Under the pieces are notes generated by a model. The model worked only from the letters and a program-made list of their open reading frames with translations. It ran no database searches and was not told the origin of the DNA. The translations under genes and the position numbers were made by a program. Below, in pieces: positions 56,212 to 64,000 of a stretch of 64,000 nt of DNA. Each line of letters begins with the position of its first letter. Position 1 is the stretch's first letter. The stretch is from NCBI GenBank assembly GCA_910587705.1, contig CAJUMX010000011.1, forward strand, positions 44,065 through 108,064, in the 5' to 3' direction. The DNA is from an uncultured Oscillibacter sp. GTDB lineage: Bacteria; Bacillota; Clostridia; Oscillospirales; Oscillospiraceae.

Positions 56212-57082
56212 GTCGTCCTCCCTTTCCAGCCGGCCCGCCCCACAGCGCCGCGCAGTCTCCCCCCAGCGCCGTGGGGGACAGGGCCGCCGTCAGCCCCGGA
56301 TACCGGGTTCCGTTGATCTCTGTCCAGTCCGTCCGGATCGCCAGCAGCAGTCCCCCCGCCGTTCCCACAGCCCGGTAGGGCGTCAGCCGGGGCCGCAGGG
56401 CGGGCGCGATAGCCCGCAGGGGCTCCAGCAGCTCCTCCGGAGCATCCAGGCCCCGCTGCCGCAGCAGCCGCGCCGCCTCCGGCGGCAAAGCGGCGTCCAA
56501 AGCCCCTGGGGCCGCCACCAGCGCCGCCCGGCCATCCGGGGCCCGGAGGCCGCTGCCCGTATCCCACAGAGCCGTCAGCTCCGCCGTCCGTCCGGCGATG
56601 GAAACCCGAACCGGCAGCAGCTCTCCCCGGACCCCGTGGGACGCCGCCGCCCGGAATACCACGGAGAGGACGGCATAGGCCGCCGTCCCGCCAACCGCCA
56701 GGGCCTTGGCGTCTACATTGGTGTAAAACACGCCGTTCACCACCGGGACGCCGCCCCCGGCAAGCAGGCCCAGCCCCAGCACGCAGCCCGCCATGGCACA
56801 GGAGACGGCGAAAAACAGCAGCACAAGCCGCAGCAGCTTCTCCTCCCCGCCATAGGCGATAAGCCCCAGCAGCACTCCCGCCGCCAGCTTCACCGGCGTC
56901 TGGGCCAGAAAGCCCAGTCCTGGCAAAAACACCGCCGCCGCGTAAGCGCCTCCAACCAGGGCCGCCAGAGCGTAGCGTCCCCGCCGCAGGGGCAGTCCCG
57001 CAAGGCGGGCGGCACAGAGGAGGAGCAGATAGTCCATCAGGGCGTTCAGCACAAACACGCTGTCGATGTAGATGACCGTCAC
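56036..57082 (-). CDS. spoIIGA: Sporulation sigma-E factor processing peptidase SpoIIGA (frame runs into sigE)
   Basis: The protein has about five membrane helices in residues 1-145 and a soluble aspartic-protease domain with D174 in LWDTGSG, as in SpoIIGA. The GTG start at 57082 matches the family start MTVIYIDSVFVLNALMDYLLL. The family is about 290-310 residues and should end near the sigE start, but here the frame stays open to 56036, 348 residues, overlapping sigE by 176 nt. The last 57 or so residues are probably an out-of-frame extension caused by loss of the normal stop or by a frameshift error. Processing of pro-SigE is still expected from the intact domain. Confidence 0.88.
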   Translation of the reverse strand: MTVIYIDSVFVLNALMDYLLLLCAARLAGLPLRRGRYALAALVGGAYAAAVFLPGLGFLAQTPVKLAAGVLLGLIAYGGEEKLLRLVLLFFAVSCAMAGCVLGLGLLAGGGVPVVNGVFYTNVDAKALAVGGTAAYAVLSVVFRAAASHGVRGELLPVRVSIAGRTAELTALWDTGSGLRAPDGRAALVAAPGALDAALPPEAARLLRQRGLDAPEELLEPLRAIAPALRPRLTPYRAVGTAGGLLLAIRTDWTEINGTRYPGLTAALSPTALGGDCAALWGGPAGKGGRHGTAGKIERAADPAGALALGGDSLYRGQRHSASAPNPGAGGGAAVQHGRGRPAGADRT

Positions 57083-57164
57083 GGCGTCCCGCCCCCTTTT
57101 CCAAGGGATATTATAGGACAGGTGGACCGGGAAAGCGGTCACAATATGGGAGGGAATTTTCCAC

Positions 57165-57193
57165 GAAAAAAGGCGCCGCTTTCGCGGCGCCTT
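57165..57193 (-). terminator. Terminator after the class A PBP gene
   Basis: A perfect 10-bp stem (57171-57180 with 57184-57193) with a 3-nt loop is followed by six Ts on the minus strand. It separates the PBP transcript from spoIIGA. Confidence 0.92.
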
Positions 57194-57210
57194 TCCATCT
57201 GCGTTTTCTG

Positions 57211-59922
57211 CTACATCGCAATGCCCCAGAGGTCGTCGAAGAGTCCTCCGCCGCCATCCGGGTCCGTTGTTCCCGGCTCCTCCGGCTCCACGGGGGTCAC
57301 CGGGTCCGGCTCCGGCGTGGGGTCCGGCTTGGGCGGCGGCGGGCCATAGCCCTCGTGGCTCTCGCCGGGACTGGGGACATAGGGCTCCGAGGGATTGGTC
57401 GTGGTCCCTCCGCTCGGATTGTTGGGGTCTATGGGATTCATCGGGTCCAGGGGATTCTCCGGCAGGGACACGCCCTCATGGACGGGACAGCCTCCCGTGG
57501 GATTCGTCTCCGAGGGCTCCTTGGCCTTTTCCAGGGTGCTGATGAGATAGGCGTCGTCCTCCGCCTTGATGCTGGGGCCATAGTCCTCCCGAACGTAGTC
57601 CAGATAAGCCCGCTGCTCCACCACCGCCTCCGGGCAGGTCTCCCCTGCCAGGCAATGGCCCTCGGTGCAGTAGGACACCACCTTGTGGATGGTGCACTCT
57701 TCGGTAGGCCCAGTGCCCGACGCCGCCGTAAAGCTGGCGGTCCGGCCTCCCCGGGGGTCTGCCCGGCAGGCGTCCGTGGGCCTCATGCCGCTGTCCAGAC
57801 AGACACTGATGGTGGTCAGCCCCGTGGCGGGCTTATTCTCAAAGTCCTTGTCCGGCAGCTCCATGTGGAGGGGCTCCATGACCTTTTTCCACATGGTAAT
57901 GGCGGGGTTCCCGCTGTAGCTGATGCGCTCCGGGTCCTCATAGCCTGCCCACACCGCCGCCACATAGTAGGGCGTGAAGCCCACGAAGTAGCGATCCTTG
58001 GCATCGTTGGTGGTTCCGGTTTTTCCGGCGATGTGCATACCGTTAAACCGGGCCTGTCCGCCGGTGCCGGAGGTCACGGCGTTTTTCAGCATTTCCGTCA
58101 TCAGGTAGGCCGTGGTTTCCTTCATGGCCACGTGGCTTTCGCCCTCGTTTTCCAGCACCGTCACCTCCTGCCCGGTGGCATTGTCGACGCGGGTGACGCG
58201 GACATAGGTCCGGGGTTCGTTGTACACGCCGTTGTTGGCAAAGCAGGCGTAGGCCGCCGCCATTTCCACGGTGTTCAGTCCCCGGGTCAGGCCGCCCATG
58301 CCCAGGGCGCCCACCACCATGTCATCCGCCACCAGCCCCAGGTTCAGATTCTCCGTGGCGAAGCGGTAAGCCTCCTCCACTCCTACGGATTGGAGAGCCT
58401 GGACGGCGATGGTGTTGATGGATTTCTGCACGCCGGTCCGCACCGTGGTGAAGCCGGTGTAGGTGTTGGGGGAGTTCTTGGGCCAGGGGTTCCCATTGAG
58501 CTCCTGCACGGGGTAGTTGTCAAAGACCGACCCCTGTGTGATGACCCCGGCGTCCAGGGCGGGGGCGTAGGCCGTCAGGGGCTTCATGGAGGAGCCCACC
58601 TGCCGCTTGGCCGTGGCGCAGTTCCAGCCCAGGTTCTCCTGCTTCTCCCCCACTTTGCCCACCATGGCCACGATATCTGCCGTGTAGGGGTCCAGAATGG
58701 TGATAGCAGACTGGAGCTGCTGGCCGTTCCGGGAGGTAACATCTAGGTTGCTCCGGTCCTCATAGATGCTCTCCGCCAGGGCTTGAATGTCCGGGTCCAG
58801 GGTGGTGTAAATGCGGTAGCCACTGTTGTAGAGGCGGGTATACGCCTCTTCCTTTGTGATGTTGTACTCCTCCTGAAGGCCCTGCACCACGTCCTGGATC
58901 ACCTTGTCCACAAACCAGGAGTTGATCTCCACCTCGCCCGAGACCTCTTCCACAATTTCCTTGGCGGAGGTGGACCCGTCGGCGAATTGCAGGACCTCCG
59001 CCTTGGCGGCCTCGGCCTGGGCCTTGGTGATATAGGGAAGGCCCGTCTCGGGGTTGATGACGTTTTCGTCACACATTTTGTTCAGGATTGTCTCCTGTCG
59101 GTTCTTGTTCAGCTCCCGAGGGGTGACCTTGGTGCCGTCCTCCCGGGTGTAGGTGACGTCGTACAGGGGCCCGTAGAGGGAGGGGTTGTTGGTAATGGCG
59201 ATGATACAGGCGCTTTCCGCCAAACTCAGGTCCTTGGCATCCTTGCCGAAATAGAACTGAGCCGCCGTTTGGACGCCGTAGCAGCCCTGTCCCAGGTAGA
59301 TGTCGTTCAGGTACTGCTCCAGGATATACTCTTTTCCGTAGTTCTTCTCAAACTCCAGGGCCCGGAAAATCTCCCGGACCTTCCGGTTGACATAGGGCTT
59401 GTTGTCCTTTGTCATGTTTTTCAGCACCTGCTGGGTGATGGTGGAGCCTCCGTAGCTGCCGTCCCCGGTAATCAGCTCCTTCACCGCCCCCAGGGTCCGC
59501 TTCCAGTCCACGCCCTGGTGCTTGAAAAACCGCTCGTCCTCGATGGAAACAGCGGCCTGCCAGAGGTAGGGGGACATGTCCTTGAACTCCACCAGGATGC
59601 GGTTTTCCGCGCCGTGGACGCTCTGGAGCTCCTTCCAGCTCCCGGTCTCCTTATCCTGATAATAGATAAAGGAACTGAGCTTCATGGTGTAGTCCTCTGC
59701 CCGCACCGCCACGTTGGGGGTGACCACCGTGTCGATATACTCCTTAAAGAAGTGCAGGCCAACCAGCGCCGTGCAGACGCCGATGAGCAGAACCGTCCAC
59801 AGCGTAATAAAAATCCACTTCACCACGCCCAGGGCAATCCGCACCGGGGAGGGCTTTCTGGACTTCCTGCGCCGCTGGGGCTGCTGGGGGGACGGCTGTT
59901 CTCTTCTTCCGTGCTGCTCCAA
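57211..59922 (-). CDS. Class A penicillin-binding protein (PBP1A type)
   Basis: This protein of about 903 residues polymerises and cross-links peptidoglycan. After a basic N-terminus and a membrane helix (about 29-55) comes a GT51 glycosyltransferase domain with catalytic E128 in SIEDERFFKHQGVD. The transpeptidase domain has SSMK (active serine), SIN and KTGT motifs. The C-terminal 90 residues are Pro/Gly/Asp/Glu-rich and low-complexity. The start is a TTG at 59922 with AAGGAGGT upstream (11 nt); a TTG at 59988 lacks a ribosome-binding site. Promoter candidate TTTTCA-17-TACAAT is at 60039-60067. Confidence 0.95.
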   Translation of the reverse strand: MEQHGRREQPSPQQPQRRRKSRKPSPVRIALGVVKWIFITLWTVLLIGVCTALVGLHFFKEYIDTVVTPNVAVRAEDYTMKLSSFIYYQDKETGSWKELQSVHGAENRILVEFKDMSPYLWQAAVSIEDERFFKHQGVDWKRTLGAVKELITGDGSYGGSTITQQVLKNMTKDNKPYVNRKVREIFRALEFEKNYGKEYILEQYLNDIYLGQGCYGVQTAAQFYFGKDAKDLSLAESACIIAITNNPSLYGPLYDVTYTREDGTKVTPRELNKNRQETILNKMCDENVINPETGLPYITKAQAEAAKAEVLQFADGSTSAKEIVEEVSGEVEINSWFVDKVIQDVVQGLQEEYNITKEEAYTRLYNSGYRIYTTLDPDIQALAESIYEDRSNLDVTSRNGQQLQSAITILDPYTADIVAMVGKVGEKQENLGWNCATAKRQVGSSMKPLTAYAPALDAGVITQGSVFDNYPVQELNGNPWPKNSPNTYTGFTTVRTGVQKSINTIAVQALQSVGVEEAYRFATENLNLGLVADDMVVGALGMGGLTRGLNTVEMAAAYACFANNGVYNEPRTYVRVTRVDNATGQEVTVLENEGESHVAMKETTAYLMTEMLKNAVTSGTGGQARFNGMHIAGKTGTTNDAKDRYFVGFTPYYVAAVWAGYEDPERISYSGNPAITMWKKVMEPLHMELPDKDFENKPATGLTTISVCLDSGMRPTDACRADPRGGRTASFTAASGTGPTEECTIHKVVSYCTEGHCLAGETCPEAVVEQRAYLDYVREDYGPSIKAEDDAYLISTLEKAKEPSETNPTGGCPVHEGVSLPENPLDPMNPIDPNNPSGGTTTNPSEPYVPSPGESHEGYGPPPPKPDPTPEPDPVTPVEPEEPGTTDPDGGGGLFDDLWGIAM

Positions 59923-60038
59923 AATAACGAATACCTCCTTCAACAGGGATACCGCTTCCGCCCGGATTTTTGGGTCGAAGCGCGTCAAAGCCAGTCGTTT
60001 CCAGGGCTTCCAAAAATGTCCGGAGCCCCTTGTTTTCT

Positions 60039-60067
60039 ATTGTACCATGACCTGTCAATATTGAAAA
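60039..60067 (-). promoter_or_regulatory. Promoter of the class A PBP gene
   Basis: Minus-strand TTTTCA (60062-60067) and TACAAT (60039-60044) are 17 nt apart; a TTGACA also occurs between them but is only 8 nt from the -10. Leader is about 110 nt. Confidence 0.6.
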
Positions 60068-60177
60068 TGTCGGATTTCGCCGAAAAAAAGTTCCCGCACC
60101 GCATGAATTTATGAGTTTTGGGCAGACTAACTCCCACCGGCGCTGTCAACTTTTCACCTTTTTCACGAATTCTGCTC

Positions 60178-60206
60178 TTGCATTTGCTGGCGTTTCCGTG
60201 TAAAAT
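60178..60206 (+). promoter_or_regulatory. Promoter of the DUF1292 gene
   Basis: TTGCAT (60178-60183) and TAAAAT (60201-60206) are 17 nt apart, 30 nt before the ATG. Confidence 0.82.
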
Positions 60207-60235
60207 ACAGTTGAGCCCAGAAAAGGAGGCCCTGT

Positions 60236-60517
60236 ATGAGTGAAGATTTCGACCCCACCTTCCTGACCGTTACCGACGAGGAGGGTAATGAGCTGGTCCT
60301 GGAGTTCATGGACGCCCTGGAGCACAACGGCCAGCTTTACCAAGCCTTTTTCCCCGCCGAGACGGAGGGGGAGGAGGACGACCCGGATGCCGGGCTGGTG
60401 ATTTTAAAGGTACTCCACGAGGACGGTGAGGATGTGCTCTCCACCCTGGACTCCGACGAGGAGCTGGAGGAGGTCTACGAGCTGTTTATGGAGTCCCTCT
60501 TCGACGGCGAGGAATGA
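60236..60517 (+). CDS. DUF1292 protein
   Basis: This 93-residue, very acidic protein matches DUF1292, a small Firmicute family (YrzB-like) of unknown function. The pattern TVTDEEGNELVLEFMDALEHNGQLYQAF is typical, as is the acidic C-terminus. AAAGGAGG precedes the ATG. It is usually found near ruvX/alaS in Firmicutes but is alone here, just before 6S RNA. Confidence 0.93.
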   Translation: MSEDFDPTFLTVTDEEGNELVLEFMDALEHNGQLYQAFFPAETEGEEDDPDAGLVILKVLHEDGEDVLSTLDSDEELEEVYELFMESLFDGEE

Positions 60518-60548
60518 CCGGGCGGATTACAACCAAACATAGAACCCG

Positions 60549-60743
60549 TACCCTGCGGGGTGCGTGATAGATCTTTTTTTAACCCACATTTCGTTATAAG
60601 GGACGCTGGATCAGCCCGTGGTTCGCAGGCCTCCCGGCTGCCGTTCGCGGCTGGAAGTTGGAAGCGGTAAAGCGTGCTGGAGGCGACCCACCTGTCCTTG
60701 AAGGTGCAGGTTATAACGAGGTCTACACGGCTCTCGCGGGGTA
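60549..60743 (+). ncRNA. ssrS: 6S RNA
   Basis: A 195-nt RNA is closed by a long imperfect stem: TACCCTGCG (60549-60557) with CGCGGGGTA (60735-60743), then TAGATC with GGTCTA. A central unpaired zone and an inner stem (CGTTATAA at 60592-60599 with TTATAACG at 60711-60718) lead to the apical arm starting GGGACGCTGGATCAGCC. The architecture (closing stem, central bubble mimicking an open promoter, apical stem) and length match 6S RNA, which sequesters sigma-A RNA polymerase. I cannot run a covariance model to confirm. Confidence 0.8.
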
Positions 60744-60919
60744 CTATTATGCCCTGACCCCTGAATCCTCCCCGCCTTTCAGAAAATTTTCAGCTGGTCG
60801 TGATAGCCTTGTGTTATACTTGTGTTACGATTCGGGCGCTGTTTTGGCGGATCGAACCGGGAACTTGATGAAAAAACCGTGAATTCTGCCGGTTTCTTTC
60901 CGGAAAACGGATTTTAGGC

Positions 60920-60948
60920 TTGCACTCTCGCCCGTATTCCGCTATAAT
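60920..60948 (+). promoter_or_regulatory. Promoter of the PrsA-like foldase gene
   Basis: TTGCAC (60920-60925) and a perfect TATAAT (60943-60948) are 17 nt apart. The leader of about 70 nt holds a short GCCCG/CGGGC hairpin. The 170 nt between 6S RNA and this promoter shows no gene. Confidence 0.87.
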
Positions 60949-61026
60949 AGGCAAGTGCGTAAAATCCAGCCCGTTTTTGTTCGGGCAAAAAATTGTGACT
61001 GAAAACTTGAGAGGACTGAAACACAA

Positions 61027-62622
61027 ATGAGCGCATCGAGAGAAAAGCAAAATCGCCAGGCCACCGCCGGTCAGGCCGACCCCAAGACCGCCCGGGAGGC
61101 GCAGCAGCGCAAGGAGGAAAAGCGGACCAATCTGCTCTATGGCGTCATCGCCGCCGCCGTCCTGATCGCGCTGATCGTCTCCCTCGTCTGGCGCAGCGAC
61201 CTCCTCCCCAAAATGACCACCGCCGCCACCATCGACGGGGAGAAGTACACCGCCGCTGAGGTGGGCTACTACTATCAGACGGCCTACCGCAACTTCCTGA
61301 ATCAGTATTCTTACTTCACCAGCTACCTGGGTCTGAACACCGGCGCTTCCCTGAAAAATCAGGAGATCAGCACCGATTCCGCCTCCATGCTGGGCATCGA
61401 GGTTCCCGAGCCCGCCGAGGGCGAGGAGGCCCCCGTCTCCACCGGCATGACCTGGCACGACTACTTCCTGGATGAGGCCCTGGAAAACATGAGTGTCATC
61501 CAGGCCGCCCTGAAAGCCGCCGAGGCCGAGGGCTTTGCATATCCCGCCGGGGTCCAGGTCCAGTACGACGACAACATGGCCGCCCTCAAGTCTGCCGCCG
61601 CTGCCAGCGGCATCTCCGTCAGCCAGTACCTGAAAGGCAATTTCGGCGCGGGCGTCACGGAGAAGGTCTACGGCGAGCAGCTGATGCGGGTCCTCCGCTA
61701 CAGCGCCTATGCCGACGCCTATCAGGACAGCCAGGTCTACTCCGACAGTGATCTGGAGGCGGCCTACAACGCGGACCGGAACTCCTATGACCATGTGTCC
61801 TATGAGACCGTCTCCATCTCCGGCGCGGCGGAGAGCACCACCGACGACGAGGGGAACACCGTAGAACCCACTGCGGAGGAAATCGCCGCAGCCAAGGAGG
61901 CCGCGCAGAATGCCGCCAAGGCCATCCTGGAGGGCTTCGAGAATGGCGAGGACCTGGAGGAGCTGGCCGATGAGCACGACGGCACCTACAGCGAAAACGA
62001 AAACGGCAGCTACAGCGCCGGAAGCGTTATGAGCGAGTGGCTGTATGACAGCGCCCGGAAACCCGGTGAGGCCGCCACCCTGGAGGACGGCACCGTCCAG
62101 TATGTTGTGGTTTTCCACGATCGCTTCCGGGACGAGAATCCCACCATTGACGTCCGTCACATCCTGGTTCCCCTGGGAACCGGCTCCATTGCCGAGGGCG
62201 AGGAGGGCTACGAGGATGAGCAGGCCCAGCTGAAAGCCGACGCACATGCCAAGGCCGAGGAGCTGCTGGCCCAGTGGCAGTCCGGCGAGGCCACCGAGGA
62301 CTCCTTCGCCGCCCTGGCCATCAAGGAATCCACCGATGGTTCTAAGTACGACGGCGGCCTCTACACCGAGGTCTATCAGGGTCAGATGGTAGCGGAATTC
62401 AACGACTGGTGCTTCGACACCGCCCGCCAGAGCGGTGACACCGGCGTGGTGGACACCCAGTATGGCTCCCACGTCATGTACTTCTCCGGCGTGAACCGGG
62501 ACCGCTGGCAGGCCCAGGCCGCCTCCAACCTGCGGAGCGAGGCTTACACCGCCTGGGAAGAGGAGCTGACTGCCAACAGCACCATTCAACGCAATGAATC
62601 CGGATTGAAATTCATTGGCTGA
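61027..62622 (+). CDS. Membrane-anchored peptidyl-prolyl isomerase (PrsA/SurA-like foldase)
   Basis: This 531-residue protein has a charged cytoplasmic N-terminus, one membrane helix (about 36-55) and a large extracytoplasmic part. A SurA_N-like helical region covers about 60-270. The parvulin-type PPIase region begins at IDVRHILVPLG (about 376) and includes GGLYTEVYQGQMVAEFNDWCFD and YGSHVMYF. It likely helps fold exported proteins. The anchor is a membrane helix, not a lipobox as in PrsA. The region between 260 and 330 is Ala/Glu-rich and probably helical. Confidence 0.9.
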   Translation: MSASREKQNRQATAGQADPKTAREAQQRKEEKRTNLLYGVIAAAVLIALIVSLVWRSDLLPKMTTAATIDGEKYTAAEVGYYYQTAYRNFLNQYSYFTSYLGLNTGASLKNQEISTDSASMLGIEVPEPAEGEEAPVSTGMTWHDYFLDEALENMSVIQAALKAAEAEGFAYPAGVQVQYDDNMAALKSAAAASGISVSQYLKGNFGAGVTEKVYGEQLMRVLRYSAYADAYQDSQVYSDSDLEAAYNADRNSYDHVSYETVSISGAAESTTDDEGNTVEPTAEEIAAAKEAAQNAAKAILEGFENGEDLEELADEHDGTYSENENGSYSAGSVMSEWLYDSARKPGEAATLEDGTVQYVVVFHDRFRDENPTIDVRHILVPLGTGSIAEGEEGYEDEQAQLKADAHAKAEELLAQWQSGEATEDSFAALAIKESTDGSKYDGGLYTEVYQGQMVAEFNDWCFDTARQSGDTGVVDTQYGSHVMYFSGVNRDRWQAQAASNLRSEAYTAWEEELTANSTIQRNESGLKFIG

Positions 62623-62631
62623 CCACAGCCC

Positions 62632-62661
62632 AGAGGGCCGGCAATTGCCGGCCCTCTTTTT
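62632..62661 (+). terminator. Terminator after the foldase gene
   Basis: A perfect palindrome (62632-62644 with 62645-62657) is followed by Ts to 62661, 10 nt after the stop. Confidence 0.93.
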
Positions 62662-62707
62662 CAGAGAGATACATTCGAGCTTTAAAGAAAGAAAGAGGGA
62701 AGGAACT

Positions 62708-63403
62708 ATGTTAGTCGGTACACTGGTGAACACCGCCGCCGTGATTGCCGGGTCCCTAATCGGGCTGCTGCTGGGCAACATTCTGCCAGAGCGGCTGCGA
62801 GACACGGTGATGAAGGGCTTGGGGCTCTGCACCCTGTTTGTGGGCATTGACGGGATGCTGGGAGGGAGCAACGCTCTAATTGCCATCATCTCCGTAGCTG
62901 TAGGAGCCGTCATCGGGGAGCTCTGCGACTTAGACGGGCATCTGAACCGCTTTGCAGAGGGTCTGGAGAAGAGATTTCAGAAAGACAGGAAAGGCGGCGG
63001 CCCCTCCTTGGCGGAGGGCTTTGTGACGGCTTCCCTGGTCTTTTGCGTGGGGGCTATGACCATTGTGGGTGCCCTTAACGACGGGCTCACCGGTAACCAT
63101 GAAATGCTCTTCACCAAGGCCACTCTGGACTTTGTGTCCTCCATTATCTTCGCCTCCTCCCTGGGCCTGGGCGTGATGCTGTCCGCCGCGGCGATACTTA
63201 CCATTGAGGGGGGAATCGCCTGTCTGGCCAGCCTAGTGGCGCCCATTCTTCAGCAGAACCCCAACACAGTCCCGGAGATGACGGTGGTCGGGTCTGTGCT
63301 GATTGTGGGAATCAGCCTGAACCTGCTGGGGGTTACGAAGCTGAAGGTGATGAACTACGTCCCGGCGATCTTTCTCCCCATCCTGCTCTGCCAGTTCATG
63401 TGA
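62708..63403 (+). CDS. DUF554 membrane protein
   Basis: This 231-residue protein has seven or so hydrophobic helices and matches DUF554 (YdfK/YqgA-like): the start VGTLVNTAAVIAGSLIGLLLG, the central GVFVGIDGMLGG-like segment, and SLVFCVGAMTIVGALNDGLTG are family-typical. A transport role is suspected but unproven. AGGGAAGGA precedes the ATG at 62708; no own promoter is obvious beyond the preceding terminator. Confidence 0.93.
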   Translation: MLVGTLVNTAAVIAGSLIGLLLGNILPERLRDTVMKGLGLCTLFVGIDGMLGGSNALIAIISVAVGAVIGELCDLDGHLNRFAEGLEKRFQKDRKGGGPSLAEGFVTASLVFCVGAMTIVGALNDGLTGNHEMLFTKATLDFVSSIIFASSLGLGVMLSAAAILTIEGGIACLASLVAPILQQNPNTVPEMTVVGSVLIVGISLNLLGVTKLKVMNYVPAIFLPILLCQFM

Positions 63404-63416
63404 GGACTGTATAAAG

Positions 63417-63454
63417 AAACGCGTCCCTGCCAAAAAGCAGGGGCGCGTTTTTTT
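63417..63454 (+). terminator. Terminator after the DUF554 gene
   Basis: A 14-nt stem (63417-63430 with 63437-63450, one G-U pair) with an A-rich loop and eight or so Ts follows 14 nt after the stop. Confidence 0.93.
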
Positions 63455-63477
63455 ATGATTGCAATGCGCTTAGAAAT

Positions 63478-63861
63478 CTACTGCCAATGCAACTCGCATT
63501 TGCCAGTGGCGCTATGAAACTCCCATTGTAGGTAATATTGCGCCTTCCCGTCTAACTTGATGTCTCCTGTATACTGCTGCCGGTTCAGACGAAGCAGTTC
63601 TTGTTTTTTCCCGTCCAGCAGAATGACTTCTGCATCCCCGCCGGATAGTCGGCAATCGAAGTGAAATTCGTATATCCGGCTTTCGCGGAACCGGACTCTA
63701 TACCGGACCCAGCCGGTGCAGGTGTTCAGAGAGGCCCGACTACCGTTTCTTTTCACACGAAATACAAATAGCACAGCAGCGATGCTTTTTGTTACGGCAA
63801 AGCCCTGGCAGTACAAGAGATACAGCAGACTAGCCAAAACTGCTGCGATTCCCAAGATCAT
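63478..63861 (-). CDS. Hypothetical 127-aa protein with N-terminal membrane helix
   Basis: The protein has one or two hydrophobic N-terminal segments (about residues 2-34) and a basic, probably beta-rich C-terminal domain (GWVRYRVRFRESRIYEFHFDC, QQYTGDIKLDGKAQYYL). AAAGGAGGGGAGG lies 7-10 nt before the ATG. I do not recognise a family. It lies between a DUF554 gene and the end of an rRNA operon. GC content is a little lower than in neighbours. Confidence 0.72.
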   Translation of the reverse strand: MILGIAAVLASLLYLLYCQGFAVTKSIAAVLFVFRVKRNGSRASLNTCTGWVRYRVRFRESRIYEFHFDCRLSGGDAEVILLDGKKQELLRLNRQQYTGDIKLDGKAQYYLQWEFHSATGKCELHWQ

Positions 63862-63913
63862 GGCGGATGCCTCCCCTCCTTTGCTATAGTTTCACACTGA
63901 GAAGAGATAACGC

Positions 63914-63951
63914 AAAAAACAGGACAGATTACCGAAGTAACCTGTCCTGTG
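63914..63951 (-). terminator. Terminator of an rRNA operon
   Basis: A long stem (ACAGGACAG-type arms at about 63920-63932 and 63938-63950, with one mismatch) and six Ts on the minus strand directly follow the 5S rRNA 3' end. Confidence 0.9.
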
Positions 63952-64000
63952 TTGGCGCCACCTATCTTCCCGGGCCGTCGCCAGCCAAGTATTGTGGGCA
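63952..64000 (-). rRNA. rrf: 5S ribosomal RNA, 3' part
   Basis: Read on the minus strand, the last 49 nt contain the 5S 3' region (GGCTGGCGACGGCCCGGGAAGATAGGTGGCGCC), with the conserved GGGAAGAUAGGU helix IV/V strand, and end just before a terminator. The rest of the gene and the rRNA operon lie beyond the right edge. Confidence 0.82.

Noticed and set aside
60658..60882. 74-codon plus-strand frame
   Set aside because: It starts inside the predicted 6S RNA and has no ribosome-binding site.
1..64000. CRISPR arrays, insertion sequences, prophage genes, tRNA genes
   Set aside because: No regularly spaced direct repeats, transposase or phage structural motifs, or tRNA cloverleafs were recognised.

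Overview
The window comes from the chromosome of a GC-rich, strictly anaerobic, spore-forming Firmicute. The gene complement (Rnf complex, class III ribonucleotide reductase NrdDG, spoIIGA-sigE, gpr, a SpoVB-like flippase, FabK-type fatty acid synthesis, T-box and THF leaders) points to Oscillospiraceae in the broad sense, a Flavonifractor/Lawsonibacter/Oscillibacter-like lineage. This is inferred from content; no search was run. No prophage, insertion sequence or CRISPR array is visible. Most of the window is core chromosome with a few accessory islets.

Layout. 1-3.5 kb: end of an NSS-type transporter, a sugar O-acetyltransferase, a Nudix hydrolase, ypsA behind a promoter containing a LexA-type box, and the spore protease gpr. 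3.5-7.1 kb (minus): trmFO-plsX-acpP-rnc. 7.1-8.0 kb: a gene-poor stretch, then a small XRE repressor diverging from an 82-aa protein across a perfect inverted repeat. 8.0-14.7 kb (minus): dprA-topA, a TrmH-family methyltransferase, and folT-folC behind a THF riboswitch. 14.8-20.1 kb (minus): rnfCDGEAB. 20.3-22.9 kb (minus): an unknown protein, an Asp/Glu racemase-family protein and a PhzF protein. 23-26.3 kb (plus): SpoVB-like flippase and a short KdpD/KdpE pair. 26.5-30.3 kb (plus): nrdDG behind tandem NrdR-type boxes, an XRE protein and a DUF1622 protein. 30.3-33.3 kb (minus): orphan solute-binding lipoprotein plus chemoreceptor. 33.3-35.3 kb (plus): thymidylate-synthase-like protein and a TrmB with an extra C-terminal domain. 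35.4-35.73 kb: a candidate type I toxin-antitoxin locus. 35.7-37.1 kb (minus): infC-rpmI-rplT with a structured leader. 37.2 kb: a 30-aa N/Q-rich peptide gene. 37.4-48.2 kb (minus): a complete fatty-acid operon acpP-accBCDA-fabH-fabK-NMO-fabD-fabG-fabF-fabZ followed by a FabT-like MarR gene. 48.2-51.4 kb (plus): trkA-trkH and a 65-aa membrane protein. 51.5-55.5 kb (minus): a valine-specifier T-box leader, two paralogous YcxB-like membrane proteins, then valS. 55.5-60 kb (minus): spoIIGA-sigE and a class A PBP. 60.2-63.9 kb: DUF1292 protein, 6S RNA, PrsA-like foldase, DUF554 protein and a small membrane protein. The window ends inside the 3' end of a minus-strand 5S rRNA.

How it fits together. 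The acc-fab operon supplies acyl-ACP and plsX-acpP channels it into phospholipid. Rnf, NrdDG and FolT/FolC/TrmFO reflect anaerobic energy conservation, anaerobic dNTP synthesis and folate use. The most interesting non-core signals are the two-RNA locus at 35.4-35.73 kb, the membrane-protein genes placed inside a Val T-box/valS operon, the LexA-type box in the ypsA promoter, the TrmB fusion, and the 30-aa peptide with a sigma-F-like promoter and a large leader hairpin.
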